Counted from the first letter of the stretch, positions 28,584 to 38,239 are shown. The stretch is DNA of 64,000 bases from Chlorobaculum parvum NCIB 8327 (GCF_000020505.1 NC_011027.1:728001-792000), one strand, 5' to 3'. Translations and numbers: made by a program. Notes: generated by a model not told the origin, from the sequence alone.

Positions 28584-29906
28584 ATGAAAATATTCGATCG
28601 ATACATTCTCAAGACGCATCTCGGCACCTTCTTTTTTGCGTTTGTCACCATCATGTCGGTGTTCATTCTGTCGTTCGTGACCAAGTTTCTGGAACGGCTG
28701 ATCGGCAAGGGACTTGATTTCGGTATCATCGCCGAGGTGGTGCTGTTGCAGTCGGCATGGATGGTCGGGTTTGCCGTGCCGATGGCCGTGCTGGTGACCA
28801 CCGTGATGGCGTTCGGCGTGCTGACCAACAGCTCCGAGCTGACCGTGATGCGCGCAGGTGGCATTTCGATCTATCGACTCGTTGCGCCGGTGCTGCTGGC
28901 CGCACTCGCTCTTTCGCTGATGATGGAGCGGTACAACAATGTGCTGATGCCCGAAGCCAACTATCGGGCCAACGCGCTTTTTGCCGATATCACCCGCCTG
29001 AAACCGGCGCTGGGGCTCGACAAGAACGCCTTTTCGGATATGATCAAGGGCTACTCCATCATGGCGCGTGATGTTGATAACAAAACCGGCGAGCTTCGTG
29101 ACATTGTGCTTTACGATCGCGCCCAGCCCGATGTGCGCACGGTCATTCTGGCCGCCAGGGGCAAAATCGAGTTCACGCCCGACAATACTCACCTTGTGCT
29201 GACGCTTGAAGATGGGCAGATTCACGAGCTTCGGCTGCCTGCAATGGATCGTTACCGCACCATGTCGTTTTCGAAGAACCGCTATGTGTTCGACGCGACC
29301 GGTTACGATTTCGAACGTTCGGACGAAGGCCGCCGCCGTGGTGGTAAGGAGCTTTCAGCGTCTGATCTGCTGGCCGTAGCGCAGGAGTTTCGGCAGAAGG
29401 GAGATGCGGCAGAGCGCTCGGCGGTCAAGGGGGTAGATGAGCTGAAAGCTGCGGTTGAAAGGATTCGGAGCAGTCATGACAGCTCCGGATCAGAGCCTGC
29501 GGTGCTGCCGCCAGTCGTGCCTGGCCGGGCTACCGAAGCCGTGGATGCGATGCTCGGCGGCCTGAATGTTCAGCTTAAACAAATGCAGCAGCATCGAGAA
29601 GACTACCGCAAATACATGATCGAGTACCACAAAAAGTACTCGCTGGCGTTTGCCTGCCTCGTGTTCGCGATGGTTGGCGCACCCCTCGGTGTAATGGCCC
29701 GTCGAGGCGGATTTGGTGCGGGCGCGGCCTTGTCGCTCTTCTTTTTTGTGCTTTACTGGGTGCTGATGATTGGTGGTGAAAAGATTGCCGATCAGGGGCT
29801 GCTATCACCGGCGGTCAGCGTCTGGCTACCCAATGCGATTCTGACCTGCGCCGGGCTCTTCATGCTTTACCGCCTGAGCCATTCGGTCAACGCATCCGCG
29901 CGCTGA
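28584..29906 (+). CDS. LptF/LptG-type lipopolysaccharide export permease
   Basis: The YjgP/YjgQ-family permease passes lipopolysaccharide from the inner membrane to the Lpt bridge. The start at 28584 gives 440 residues (MKIFDRYILKTHLGTFFFAF). Three helices precede a periplasmic jellyroll (about 110-260), then a charged linker and three C-terminal helices with SLAFACLVFAMVGAPLGVMA. The linker of about 90 residues (RRGGKELSASDLLAVAQEFR onward) is longer than in E. coli LptF/G. LptF and LptG cannot be told apart from this sequence alone. Confidence 0.88.
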   Translation: MKIFDRYILKTHLGTFFFAFVTIMSVFILSFVTKFLERLIGKGLDFGIIAEVVLLQSAWMVGFAVPMAVLVTTVMAFGVLTNSSELTVMRAGGISIYRLVAPVLLAALALSLMMERYNNVLMPEANYRANALFADITRLKPALGLDKNAFSDMIKGYSIMARDVDNKTGELRDIVLYDRAQPDVRTVILAARGKIEFTPDNTHLVLTLEDGQIHELRLPAMDRYRTMSFSKNRYVFDATGYDFERSDEGRRRGGKELSASDLLAVAQEFRQKGDAAERSAVKGVDELKAAVERIRSSHDSSGSEPAVLPPVVPGRATEAVDAMLGGLNVQLKQMQQHREDYRKYMIEYHKKYSLAFACLVFAMVGAPLGVMARRGGFGAGAALSLFFFVLYWVLMIGGEKIADQGLLSPAVSVWLPNAILTCAGLFMLYRLSHSVNASAR

Positions 29907-29926
29907 CCGCGGGGTTAGCTTGACGG

Positions 29927-30295
29927 TCAACGCAAGGTTGCTGTCTTGATGGCGCGCTTATTGCCGTTTTCATCCACGCTCACGAAGGTGATCCGCGTCG
30001 TGAACACCAGCTCCTTCTCGCCAGTGGCGATCTCTTCGCGGGTGACATCCACAACATACTCGACTGAAGTTGTGCCGACGTGGTTTTTCTTCGATTCGAA
30101 ACAAAGGATCGTGCCCTGCCGGATGCTTTTCTTGAACTTGATATTGTCCATGCCGACCGTCACGAAGTTGCAGCCGGGGTAGTCGAGCGTAACGGCGATA
30201 TAGCTGACCTCGTCGATCCATTTGAGCAGATTTCCGCCGAACAGGAACCCGTAATGGTTCAGGTGTTCCGGCATGACGAGCTTGTGCGTTTCCAT
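29927..30295 (-). CDS. Acyl-CoA thioesterase, hotdog fold (YciA/BFIT-like)
   Basis: The 122-residue single hotdog domain has the conserved [20 protein letters not shown] followed by WIDEV, where the Asn/Gly region and the Asp are the active-site positions of the YciA type. The usual Asn is in LNHYG. It should hydrolyse acyl-CoA thioesters; chain length is unknown. It is convergent with the LptF/G gene, 20 bases away. Confidence 0.87.
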   Translation of the reverse strand: METHKLVMPEHLNHYGFLFGGNLLKWIDEVSYIAVTLDYPGCNFVTVGMDNIKFKKSIRQGTILCFESKKNHVGTTSVEYVVDVTREEIATGEKELVFTTRITFVSVDENGNKRAIKTATLR

Positions 30296-30468
30296 AAGTG
30301 TATTGATAAGAATTTTTTAAGTGCGGCCACCCGGTCGTCCTGGGTTTACTGTGGTAACAGGAACAATGTAGATTTTCAAGTACAAAGTTCCGTGCTTGCG
30401 CGGTTCCAGGCAACCGCAAGGGATCCCCCTACATTTTCAACCATCAACGATCAGTTGCCAACTATTTT

Positions 30469-32091
30469 TCACTCCTTCATCGGCTTCACCATCACGACCT
30501 TTTCGCGCTCGAGAATGACGCTGCCGGGACTTTTGCGGTCTTTTTTGACATACTTCTTTTCGGTGTACATCACCGGGACCAGTTCGGAGTGTTTGGCCGA
30601 GGAGTGCCAAGCGGCGATTTCGGCGGCGCGTTGAATTTCTGACAGGTTGTGCATGCCTGCGCCTTTGAGCACGCAGTGCGAGCCGGAGGCTCCGCGGGCG
30701 TGGAGCCAGATGTCGTTGGGTTTGGCGAAGCCGAAGGTGAGCTTTTCGTTGTTCGCGGCGCTTTTGCCGATGTAGAGGTTGATGTTGGGGCCAAGCGGAA
30801 TGGCGCGGAACGGGTGCTTTTTTTCCTGCTTCCGGTGCTGGTCCTTGTCGGATTTGCTGCCGGAGGTTTCAAGCAGCCTTCGCAGGCTTTCCGGCGAACC
30901 GGTAGCGTGGTCAAGCGCTTGGAGTTTCTGCCGCAGATCGTCGAGCTCCCTGTTGAGTTCGGCGTGGCGGAGCTTGTTGGCTTGGATGCGTTTGCGATTT
31001 TTCGTCGCCTGCGTGAAGTACCAGGCGGCGTTTTCCTGAAGGTTGATGCGTGGCTTGAGCGGAATCGTCACGTCAGACGAGCCGGGGTCAAAGAGGTTCG
31101 GCACCGTGATCGAGTCGCCGGAAGGCTCCGCGGTTCCGATTGCGCCGGTCAGCAGGTGGCCGTAGGTTTCGTACTGTTGCGCAAGCTCTTCCGGATCGTG
31201 CTTGTCGGCCGAGGCCAGCTCTTTTTCGATCTTGCCGATTTTTGCGCTCAGCTCCCGTTTCACTGAGGTCACCTTTTCCTGCTGGCGCAGGTGGCGGTAC
31301 ATTTTGCGGCTGTAGTGGTTGATCGCGTCGAGCACGCTCTCGAAGGGCGTGAATGGCCCGTCGTCGAGCGGCTCAAACAGCGAGAAGCGCGGCGGCTCGC
31401 CGAGGCGTTCGATGACGCACGGAGCAGGGGAGGTCAGGTCGTAAAAGAGCGCGACGAAAGTCCGATGGAGCTGCTCCGGCTCTTTGCTTTCCGCCACGTC
31501 GAGCAGTCGCCGCACCAGCTTGCGATCAAAGCCTGGCAGCGCTGTCAGCAATCGCCGGTCGAGTGGTTCGTCCTCTCCTGCCTCTTTTAGTTTTCGCACA
31601 AACAGTTCTGGATCGTTGGCGAGAGTTTCCAGCGCTCTGAAGTACGGTATGTCAGCGCTTGTCTCCTCAAACGGTGTATTTTCCAGTTTCCGTCCCTCCT
31701 TGAAGGTCTCGACGATCTTGCCGTCGCGCACCAGCAGCACGTTGGTTTCGGCGCTGAACATGCGCAGCACGATGGCGTGGCCATCGTCCAGCTCAAAGCT
31801 GATCTGCCGGTCGGCGGGCGAGATCGCTACGCCTGTGACCTGCCGCTCATACACCTCCTTCATGAGCCCGGCTGTGTTGCGGCGTTTGCGGTTCAGCCCT
31901 TCCTGCATGTGCAGCGAAAAGTGCGGCGAGCGCACCGTGACGACGAGCTGCTCGTGTCGGCCGTCCGGGGTGACGAAGGCCAGCATGACCTCGTTTTTCT
32001 GCTGCGAGTGAATCTCGAACAGGTAGCCGCCTGCCAGCCGTTCATGCAGCTCGTCGGCGATATGGTAGAGGGTGAAATAACTTCTGAGCAT
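30469..32091 (-). CDS. NFACT-family protein, RqcH-like
   Basis: The 540-residue protein has the NFACT layout: an N-terminal domain starting MLRSYFTLYHIADELHERLA, helix-hairpin-helix and coiled-coil regions in the middle (about 180-390), and a C-terminal NFACT-R (DUF814) domain from about 440 with NDIWLHARGASGSHCVLKG. Bacterial RqcH adds Ala tails to stalled nascent chains on 50S subunits, and its Asp-Arg motif is present here (Asp94-Arg95 in SPADRQISF). I chose the ATG at 32091; the frame extends to a TTG at 32124. The ribosome-rescue role is inferred from the family. Confidence 0.86.
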   Translation of the reverse strand: MLRSYFTLYHIADELHERLAGGYLFEIHSQQKNEVMLAFVTPDGRHEQLVVTVRSPHFSLHMQEGLNRKRRNTAGLMKEVYERQVTGVAISPADRQISFELDDGHAIVLRMFSAETNVLLVRDGKIVETFKEGRKLENTPFEETSADIPYFRALETLANDPELFVRKLKEAGEDEPLDRRLLTALPGFDRKLVRRLLDVAESKEPEQLHRTFVALFYDLTSPAPCVIERLGEPPRFSLFEPLDDGPFTPFESVLDAINHYSRKMYRHLRQQEKVTSVKRELSAKIGKIEKELASADKHDPEELAQQYETYGHLLTGAIGTAEPSGDSITVPNLFDPGSSDVTIPLKPRINLQENAAWYFTQATKNRKRIQANKLRHAELNRELDDLRQKLQALDHATGSPESLRRLLETSGSKSDKDQHRKQEKKHPFRAIPLGPNINLYIGKSAANNEKLTFGFAKPNDIWLHARGASGSHCVLKGAGMHNLSEIQRAAEIAAWHSSAKHSELVPVMYTEKKYVKKDRKSPGSVILEREKVVMVKPMKE

Positions 32092-32220
32092 GTCTGAAAA
32101 ATCGATCTCGCAAATTGTTGCCAAGCAAGAAGATGAGGGAGAAGGCTCAGCCGTTCAAAAATATTGCGCAGCCGCTTTCTTTACTCTATTTTCCTGAAAC
32201 AATCTAAAAAGAAGATAACT

Positions 32221-32742
32221 ATGCAGGAAGAAAGCAAAAGCGGTTGTGGTTGCAGTTCGCGAGGCGAAAATGGCGCTGGTGAGCAGGCGCGGCTCGGGTG
32301 GCACGAATATTTCATGTGCGTAGCGCACCTCATTTCACGCCGGGCGACCTGCACGCGGGGGCACATCGGTGCGGTGATCGTGCGCGACAACAACATCCTC
32401 TCGACCGGCTACAACGGCGCGCCTTCCGGACTGCCGCACTGCAACGAGACCAACTGCAAAATCTACCGCAGTACCCATCCCGACGGCACCGTCGAGGAGA
32501 ACTGCGTCAACACGATTCACGCCGAAATCAACGCCATCGCACAGGCCGCCAAGCACGGTGTATCGATAAAAGATGCCGATATTTACATCACCGCCAGCCC
32601 CTGCATCCACTGCCTGAAGGTGCTCATTAACGTGGGCATCAAAACCATTTATTACGACAAGCCCTACAAGATCGAGCACATCGCCGAGCTGTTGCGCCTG
32701 TCGGGTATCAAGCTGGTGCAGGTGCACGCCGAAAACTGCTGA
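32221..32742 (+). CDS. dCMP deaminase (ComEB-like)
   Basis: The 173-residue zinc deaminase begins at the ATG at 32221. The zinc site is [14 protein letters not shown] with the catalytic Glu, plus [15 protein letters not shown]. The substrate-side motif [12 protein letters not shown] matches deoxycytidylate deaminases, which make dUMP for thymidylate synthesis. The N-terminal 20 residues are polar and Cys-containing (SGCGCSS), an unusual extension. It lies 14 bases before ribD, another CDA-fold deaminase. Confidence 0.92.
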   Translation: MQEESKSGCGCSSRGENGAGEQARLGWHEYFMCVAHLISRRATCTRGHIGAVIVRDNNILSTGYNGAPSGLPHCNETNCKIYRSTHPDGTVEENCVNTIHAEINAIAQAAKHGVSIKDADIYITASPCIHCLKVLINVGIKTIYYDKPYKIEHIAELLRLSGIKLVQVHAENC

Positions 32743-32756
32743 AGGGGGACGGCGCG

Positions 32757-33872
32757 ATGAATCCAAATGTGGGGATGCGTCCGGAGGACGAAGGCCACAT
32801 GCGGCGATGCCTTGAACTGGCCGAGCGCGGCGCGGGCAGCGTGAGTCCGAATCCGATGGTCGGTTCGGTGATCGTCCATGACGGGCGTGTCATCGGCGAG
32901 GGGTGGCACCAGAAGTACGGTGGGCCGCACGCCGAGCCGCACGCCATCGCGTCGGTCGAGGATGAGGCGCTGCTCCGGCAATCGACGCTGTACGTCAATC
33001 TGGAGCCGTGTTCGCACCACGGCAAGACGCCGCCGTGCGCCGACCTGATCGTTGAAAAGTGCATTCCGCGCGTTGTCGTTGGTTGCCTCGACCCGCACAA
33101 GAAAGTGGCTGGCAAAGGGATTGCCCGGCTCCGGGAGGCGGGCGTCGAAGTGACGGTTGGCGTACTCGAAGCGGAGTCGGAGCGGCTCAACGAGGCGTTC
33201 ATGACCTCGCATCGCAAGGGCCGACCGTTTGTGGCGCTCAAGACAGCGCAAACGCTCGACGGGCGTATCGCCACCTCGCTTGGCGCGTCGAAGTGGATCA
33301 CCGGCGAAGCGTCGAGGTGCGAGGTGCACCGGCTGCGATGCGCGTATGACGCCGTGCTGTGCGGCGCTTCGACTGCGCTGGCCGATGACGCCGAGCTGAC
33401 CGTTCGCTTCTGCGCTGGCCGCCAACCGCTTCGCGTGCTGCTCGATCCCCGGCTTCAGGTGCCGCACGAGTTCCGGATTTTTAACGATGCGGCCAAAACG
33501 CTTGTCTTCGCACTTCGAGATGAGGCTGAGCCTGTGTTGGTCAGCCAGCTCGAAGCACGAGGCGTCGAGGTGGTTCTAATCGGCCAGTCTGAAGGCACCC
33601 TCGATCTCGCGCAGGTGTTTGCGGAGCTGCACCGTCGGCGGGTGCTCTCGGTGATGGTCGAAGGCGGCAGCCGGTTGTCGGCCGCGATGGTCAGGTCTGG
33701 AATCGTGGACAAGTACTACGTGTTCATTGCTCCGAAACTCTTTGGTGACGATGGGTTGCCCTCATTCGGGCCACTCGACGTCATTCGTCCCGACATGGCC
33801 ACAAAGCTCAGTTTCACGCGAGTCGAGAGGTTCGGCGAAGACCTGCTGGTCGAAGCCTATCCGGTACGCTGA
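32757..33872 (+). CDS. ribD: Bifunctional riboflavin biosynthesis deaminase/reductase
   Basis: RibD deaminates the pyrimidine intermediate of riboflavin synthesis and then reduces its ribose. The 371-residue protein has an N-terminal deaminase with GGPHAEPHAI and LEPCSHHGKTPPCAD as zinc ligands, then a reductase domain from about 150 with FVALKTAQTLDGRIAT and VMVEGGSRLSAAMV. Length and order are normal. No other rib genes are adjacent; the partner upstream is the dCMP deaminase gene. Confidence 0.95.
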   Translation: MNPNVGMRPEDEGHMRRCLELAERGAGSVSPNPMVGSVIVHDGRVIGEGWHQKYGGPHAEPHAIASVEDEALLRQSTLYVNLEPCSHHGKTPPCADLIVEKCIPRVVVGCLDPHKKVAGKGIARLREAGVEVTVGVLEAESERLNEAFMTSHRKGRPFVALKTAQTLDGRIATSLGASKWITGEASRCEVHRLRCAYDAVLCGASTALADDAELTVRFCAGRQPLRVLLDPRLQVPHEFRIFNDAAKTLVFALRDEAEPVLVSQLEARGVEVVLIGQSEGTLDLAQVFAELHRRRVLSVMVEGGSRLSAAMVRSGIVDKYYVFIAPKLFGDDGLPSFGPLDVIRPDMATKLSFTRVERFGEDLLVEAYPVR

Positions 33873-33941
33873 TGGCAGGATTTTTTCAAACGTAACGGCA
33901 ACAACAATCGAGAGAGTGTAAACGCTTTTTCCGGAGGATTC

Positions 33942-34340
33942 ATGAAGAACGACGATCTTGGTAAACTGATTCTGCGTTTGTGCGTCGGGGGGCTTATGCT
34001 CTTTCACGGCGTGCACAAGCTGATCTATGGCTACAGCTTTATCATCTCGAAGCTCAAAGATGCGCATTTGCCCTGGCTGCTGGTTCTGGGCGTGCCTGTC
34101 GGCGAGGTGGTGGCTCCGTTGCTCATCGTGTTGGGGCTTTACACCCGGCCTGCCGCGCTCATTCAGGCTTTCCTGATGGGCATGGCTGTCTGGCTCGTCC
34201 ACATGGGCCAGCTCGCCTCGCTTGGTCCGCACGGTGGCTACGCACTCGAACTTCAGGCCTTCTACTTCTTTGGTGCTCTTGCCGTGGCTTTTCTCGGCGC
34301 GGGTCGTTACGGCGTCGCGAAGCCGGGTAAATGGAACTGA
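33942..34340 (+). CDS. DoxX-family membrane protein
   Basis: The 132-residue protein has four membrane helices and the DoxX pattern: [20 protein letters not shown] at the N-terminus, then [20 protein letters not shown]. DoxX-like proteins are often linked to redox or oxidative-stress functions, and the role here is unknown. A GGAGG site precedes the ATG. A terminator follows. Confidence 0.86.
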   Translation: MKNDDLGKLILRLCVGGLMLFHGVHKLIYGYSFIISKLKDAHLPWLLVLGVPVGEVVAPLLIVLGLYTRPAALIQAFLMGMAVWLVHMGQLASLGPHGGYALELQAFYFFGALAVAFLGAGRYGVAKPGKWN

Positions 34341-34377
34341 GCAGGGCCTTCCCTTTTTCCACCCGCTGCGATTGATT

Positions 34378-34425
34378 GCCATTCCGTCCGAGCCCCTCTC
34401 AGGACGGGATGGCTTTCTTTTTTTT
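34378..34425 (+). terminator. Intrinsic terminator after the DoxX gene
   Basis: GCCATTCCGTCC pairs with GGACGGGATGGC (one G-T pair) and is followed by a T-rich tract. Confidence 0.85.
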
Positions 34426-34584
34426 GCGGTTTCGCATCAGATCAACTTACCAGACATACGACAAGTGAATGGCCACGTTATTCACGAGTGAAACGGTGAT
34501 CGATGCTTGATTGCGCAGGAGCAGGGGAATCGGTGGGCATTTGCGTTATATTGAATCCTTTTTTAGCGCTAAACAGGATGGGGC

Positions 34585-36489
34585 ATGGTTCTTCTGACGG
34601 TCGAGGGGATTGGCAAGACGTACGGGTTGAAAACGCTGTTCACGGATGTGTCGTTCGGCATCGATGACCGCGACAAGGTGGGCATCATCGGCGCGAACGG
34701 CAGTGGCAAGAGTACGCTGATGAAAATTCTGGCCGGCAGCGAGACGCCCGACACCGGGAGGGTGATGGTGTCGAAGGAAAAGAAAATCTCCTACCTGCCG
34801 CAGGTCTCGCCGTACGACGCGGACGATACCGTGCTCGAAGCGGTGCTGAAGTCGGGCGATAAAGTCATGGCGCTGATCTGCGAGTACGAACTGGCTCTTG
34901 AGGCGCTCGACCATGCAGACGGTGACCAGACCGCGCTGATCGAGAAGGTGACGCACCTGTCGCATGAACTCGACGTGAAGGGCGCGTGGGAGCTGGAGTC
35001 GAACGCCAAGGCGGTGCTCGGCAAGCTCGGCCTGAACGATCTGACGGCGAAAATGGGCACGCTCTCCGGCGGCCAGCGCAAGCGCGTCGCGCTCGCCCAC
35101 GCCCTTGTGGTGCCGAGCGACGCGCTGATTCTCGACGAGCCGACCAACCACCTCGATGCCGACAGCGTCGAGTGGCTCGAAAGCTACATCCGCCGCTACG
35201 CCGGGGCGGTGATTCTCATCACGCACGACCGCTACTTCCTCGACCGCGTTGCCACCCGTATGATCGAACTGGACGGCAAAACGGCCAAAACCTACACCGG
35301 CGGCTACGCGAGCTACCTCGTTCAGAAGGAGGAAGAGGAGGCGCAGGAGATTCGCGACGAGTGCAAGCGCAACGCACTCGCCAAGCAGGAACTCGAATGG
35401 ATGCGCACCGGCGCTAAGGCCCGCACCACCAAACAGAAAGCGCGCTTGCAGCGAGCCGAAACGCTGGTCTATGCGCCGAAAAAAGAGCAGAAACAGGAGA
35501 TGGAGATCGGCTTCGGCGCGGAACGGCTCGGCAACAAGATCGTCGAGTTTCACGACGTCTCGAAATCGTGGGGCGAGAAGAAGCTGCTTCGCTCGTTCGA
35601 CTACCTGCTCGAAAAGGGCGACCGCATCGGCATCATCGGCCCGAACGGTTCCGGCAAGACCACGCTGCTCGAAATGATCGCCGGACGCACGAAGCCCGAC
35701 AGCGGGCGCATCGAGATCGGCCCGACGGTCAAAATCGGCTACTACGATCAGGAAAGCCGTTACCTCGACGACGAAAAGCGCGTCATCGAGTACATCAAGG
35801 AGGAGGCCGAGCAGATCAAAACGAAGGACGGCACGCTGGTCTCGGCGGCCAAAATGCTTGAACGGTTCCTCTTCGCCCCGTCGGCGCAGTACAATCCCAT
35901 CGGCAACCTCTCCGGCGGCGAGCGGCGGCGGCTCTACCTGCTGCGTCAGCTCATCGGAGCACCGAACGTGCTCCTGCTCGACGAGCCGACCAACGACCTC
36001 GACATCCCCACCCTGCGCGTGCTCGAAGACTACCTCGACACCTTTCCGGGGTGCCTCGTCGTCGTCAGCCACGACCGCTACTTCCTCGACCGCACCGTCG
36101 AGCACATTTTCGCCTTCGAGGGCGACGGCATTGTGCGCCGCTATCCAGGCAACTACAGCGTCTATCTCGAAATGAAAGCCGCCACCGCTGCCGAAGAGCA
36201 GGCCGCCAAGCCCAAGCCCGCGCCCGCCGCAAAACCCGCGTCCGAGTCGCCGAAGCCGACATCATCGCCCAAGCAGCGCAAACTCAACAGCAAGGAGAAG
36301 CGCGAACTTGAGCAACTCGAGCAGGCCATCGCCGAAGCCGAAGAGCGTCAGGAAGCGATCAACGCCGAACTCTCCGCCGCCGGTTCTGACTTCGAGGCGG
36401 TACAAAGGCTGGGTGACGAACTGCACAAGATTCAGGAGAAGCTCGAAAGCGACATGGAGCGCTGGGGCGAGTTGGCAGAGCTGGCGTGA
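34585..36489 (+). CDS. ABC-F family ATPase (Uup-like)
   Basis: The 634-residue protein has two ABC ATPase domains in one chain and no membrane part, the ABC-F plan of translation-associated ATPases. The first domain has Walker A GANGSGKST, signature LSGGQRKR and Walker B ALILDEPTNHLD. The second has GPNGSGKTT, LSGGERRR and VLLLDEPTNDLD. The inter-domain linker is about residues 250-320. After residue 540 there is an Ala/Pro/Lys-rich stretch and a coiled-coil tail (ELEQLEQAIAEAEERQEAIN), typical of Uup. Confidence 0.93.
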   Translation: MVLLTVEGIGKTYGLKTLFTDVSFGIDDRDKVGIIGANGSGKSTLMKILAGSETPDTGRVMVSKEKKISYLPQVSPYDADDTVLEAVLKSGDKVMALICEYELALEALDHADGDQTALIEKVTHLSHELDVKGAWELESNAKAVLGKLGLNDLTAKMGTLSGGQRKRVALAHALVVPSDALILDEPTNHLDADSVEWLESYIRRYAGAVILITHDRYFLDRVATRMIELDGKTAKTYTGGYASYLVQKEEEEAQEIRDECKRNALAKQELEWMRTGAKARTTKQKARLQRAETLVYAPKKEQKQEMEIGFGAERLGNKIVEFHDVSKSWGEKKLLRSFDYLLEKGDRIGIIGPNGSGKTTLLEMIAGRTKPDSGRIEIGPTVKIGYYDQESRYLDDEKRVIEYIKEEAEQIKTKDGTLVSAAKMLERFLFAPSAQYNPIGNLSGGERRRLYLLRQLIGAPNVLLLDEPTNDLDIPTLRVLEDYLDTFPGCLVVVSHDRYFLDRTVEHIFAFEGDGIVRRYPGNYSVYLEMKAATAAEEQAAKPKPAPAAKPASESPKPTSSPKQRKLNSKEKRELEQLEQAIAEAEERQEAINAELSAAGSDFEAVQRLGDELHKIQEKLESDMERWGELAELA

Positions 36490-36528
36490 CGGGAAGCGTG
36501 GACGGCGTGGACGGGAAATGAAACGGTG

Positions 36529-36608
36529 TCGTAGGGGCGAACCTGTGTGTTCGCCCTTGCGGGAGATTACCGGGAATTTGTAGGGGCAACCCTTGCGGTT
36601 GCCCATTT
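36529..36608. repeat. Two adjacent short palindromic repeats
   Basis: GTAGGGGCGAACC...GTTCGCCC is followed by TTTGTAGGGGCAACC...GGTTGCCC. The core TTTGTAGGGGC recurs near 56804 with a different arm. These resemble REP-like intergenic palindromes; function unknown. Confidence 0.6.
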
Positions 36609-36725
36609 GGGAATGCCGAAGAATATCGCGCTTAACAAAATCAGCACCCTGCGCTGTATCGTCGTCTTTTCTTACTCCCAATCGTCCTTTAAGACCCATT
36701 CTTCGCACAAAACGCACAACCCGCC

Positions 36726-37424
36726 ATGATCTCGACAATCAACACTCGCCTCGAAGCGCTCGCTGACTTGCCTACGGCGGCAATTCTTCGAGGCTTTTTC
36801 AAGACCGGCCCCGGCGAGTATGGCGAGGGCGACCGGTTTCGCGGGATTCGCGTGCCGGTGTTGCGTAAACTTTGCCGGGAGTTCCGGCACGCGGGCATCG
36901 AGGTGATCTCAGAGCTGCTCGAATCGCCGTGGCATGAAGACCGGATGCTTGCTTTGTTGCTGCTCATGGAGCGCTATCGCGCGTCGAGCGAAAGCGGCAG
37001 GGAAGAGCTGTACGACTTCTACTGCTCACGAAGCGACCGCGTCAACAACTGGGATCTGGTCGATGTCTCTTGCCCGCACATCGTCGGCCGCCACCTGCAG
37101 ACCCGCGATCGCTCGCCGCTCTACCGCTTCGTCGAGTCCTCGAATCTCTGGGAGCGCCGCATCGCCATCGTTTCCACCTTTCACTTTATCCGCGACAACA
37201 ATTTTACCGATACTCTCATTCTCGCCGAACGCCTGCTCGCCGACCCCGAAGAGCTGCTCCACAAAGCCACCGGGTGGATGCTCCGTGAAGTCGGCAAGCG
37301 CGATCAGCCCCAGCTCGAAGCCTTCCTCGAAGAGTATGCCACAGTCATGCCGCGCACCATGCTTCGGTATGCTATCGAGCGTTTTCCAGAGGAGGAGCGG
37401 CTGGCCTATCTGAAAAAGCGCTAA
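36726..37424 (+). CDS. DNA alkylation repair protein (AlkD-like)
   Basis: The 232-residue all-helical protein belongs to the DNA_alkylation_repair (AlkD/AlkC HEAT-like) family of glycosylases that remove N3/N7-alkylated purines. Family motifs include GVRVPVLRKLCREF-like GIRVPVLRKLCREF, NNWDLVDVSCPHIVG with the catalytic-region Trp-Asp, and ERRIAIVSTFHFI followed later by HKATGWMLREVGKRD. Length is normal. It marks the last GC-rich gene before the AT-rich accessory region. Confidence 0.9.
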   Translation: MISTINTRLEALADLPTAAILRGFFKTGPGEYGEGDRFRGIRVPVLRKLCREFRHAGIEVISELLESPWHEDRMLALLLLMERYRASSESGREELYDFYCSRSDRVNNWDLVDVSCPHIVGRHLQTRDRSPLYRFVESSNLWERRIAIVSTFHFIRDNNFTDTLILAERLLADPEELLHKATGWMLREVGKRDQPQLEAFLEEYATVMPRTMLRYAIERFPEEERLAYLKKR

Positions 37425-37986
37425 GTGCCGAGCAGCGAGAGGATGGTTCTTTTTACAGGGGAACTTTTATGACTTCTTACGCTGTTTAAATAAAACAGTG
37501 AGCAGTAGAAAGCCTGACGTGGCTCTAAGAACTTGTTCGTAAATAAGATGCTCTTTGCTGGAGCCATTGATTGTGTCCATTTTTATTGAGCAAAACCGTA
37601 TAAAAAACGAACTCATAGCGACTGGAGTTGTTCCTGATAGAGTTCTGTAGCACCATCAAATTTATTTACGAACAAGATCTAAGTATCTGACCACTTACGT
37701 CATATCTCTTACTTGAACTTGTGCCATCCACAGTTCCGTATCAAATGAACAAGTCATTTGATACAATCAGTACCCAGTACATTATTGTTTAATCGCTTGC
37801 GCAACAATGAGTTATTTGTTGAGGCAGGAGGTGTTTATCGTCTTTTTCATAGGGCGCCTCGAAACGTGATTATTGCTTTTTATTACTGCATTTTTTTGTT
37901 TGCTCGCTGTTGTTCAGTCCGCTTCACTCTCGTCGATCAGATGCGGGCATAACGATTTTTCAATGAAAACAAAGGGACGGTGTAAA
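37425..37986. other. Long AT-rich intergenic region with a MITE-like element
   Basis: 562 bases between the AlkD-like gene and the small membrane-protein gene. It contains the inverted-repeat element described separately. The remainder is AT-rich with only short, unconvincing open frames, and it must hold the promoter of the downstream small-gene set. Confidence 0.5.
37530..37678. mobile_element. MITE-like element (149 bp)
   Basis: Terminal inverted repeats of 17 bp with one mismatch (left AACTTGTTCGTAAATAA, right TTATTTACGAACAAGAT) bound 149 bases. On each side lies the same pentamer, CTAAG (37525-37529 and 37679-37683), as expected for a target duplication. There is no coding capacity. It looks like a non-autonomous element mobilised by a transposase elsewhere; the parent family is unknown. 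Confidence 0.6.
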
Positions 37987-38136
37987 ATGCTTGAGACCAT
38001 TGCCATCATATTGATAATCCTCTGGCTGCTTGGATTGGTAACCTCTTACACCATGGGAGGGCTGATTCATATACTTCTCGTTATTGCGATCGTGGTGATT
38101 GTGATTCGTCTCATTCAAGGACGACGGATTTTGTGA
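37987..38136 (+). CDS. Small lmo0937-type membrane protein
   Basis: This 49-residue protein is almost entirely two hydrophobic helices (LETIAIILIILWLLGLVTSY and IHILLVIAIVVIVIRLIQG) joined by TMGG. The pattern, ending I-x-G-R, matches the lmo0937-type small membrane proteins, several of which are stress induced. An AGGGAC ribosome site lies about ten bases upstream. The function is unknown. Confidence 0.75.
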   Translation: MLETIAIILIILWLLGLVTSYTMGGLIHILLVIAIVVIVIRLIQGRRIL

Positions 38137-38199
38137 TGTGATGACTGAATTCAGCAAAGCAGGTCGTTGCATCAGCAGGTCAGCCACTGGTATGAGCGC

Positions 38200-38239
38200 G
38201 ATCGGCGTGATGAGAAGAGAATGAGGCATTACGCCGATC
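38200..38239 (+). terminator. Hairpin after the small membrane-protein gene
   Basis: GATCGGCGTGATG and CATTACGCCGATC form a 13-base stem with one G-T pair, 60 bases after the stop. There is no clear T run, so it may be a terminator or an mRNA-stabilising hairpin. Confidence 0.5.
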
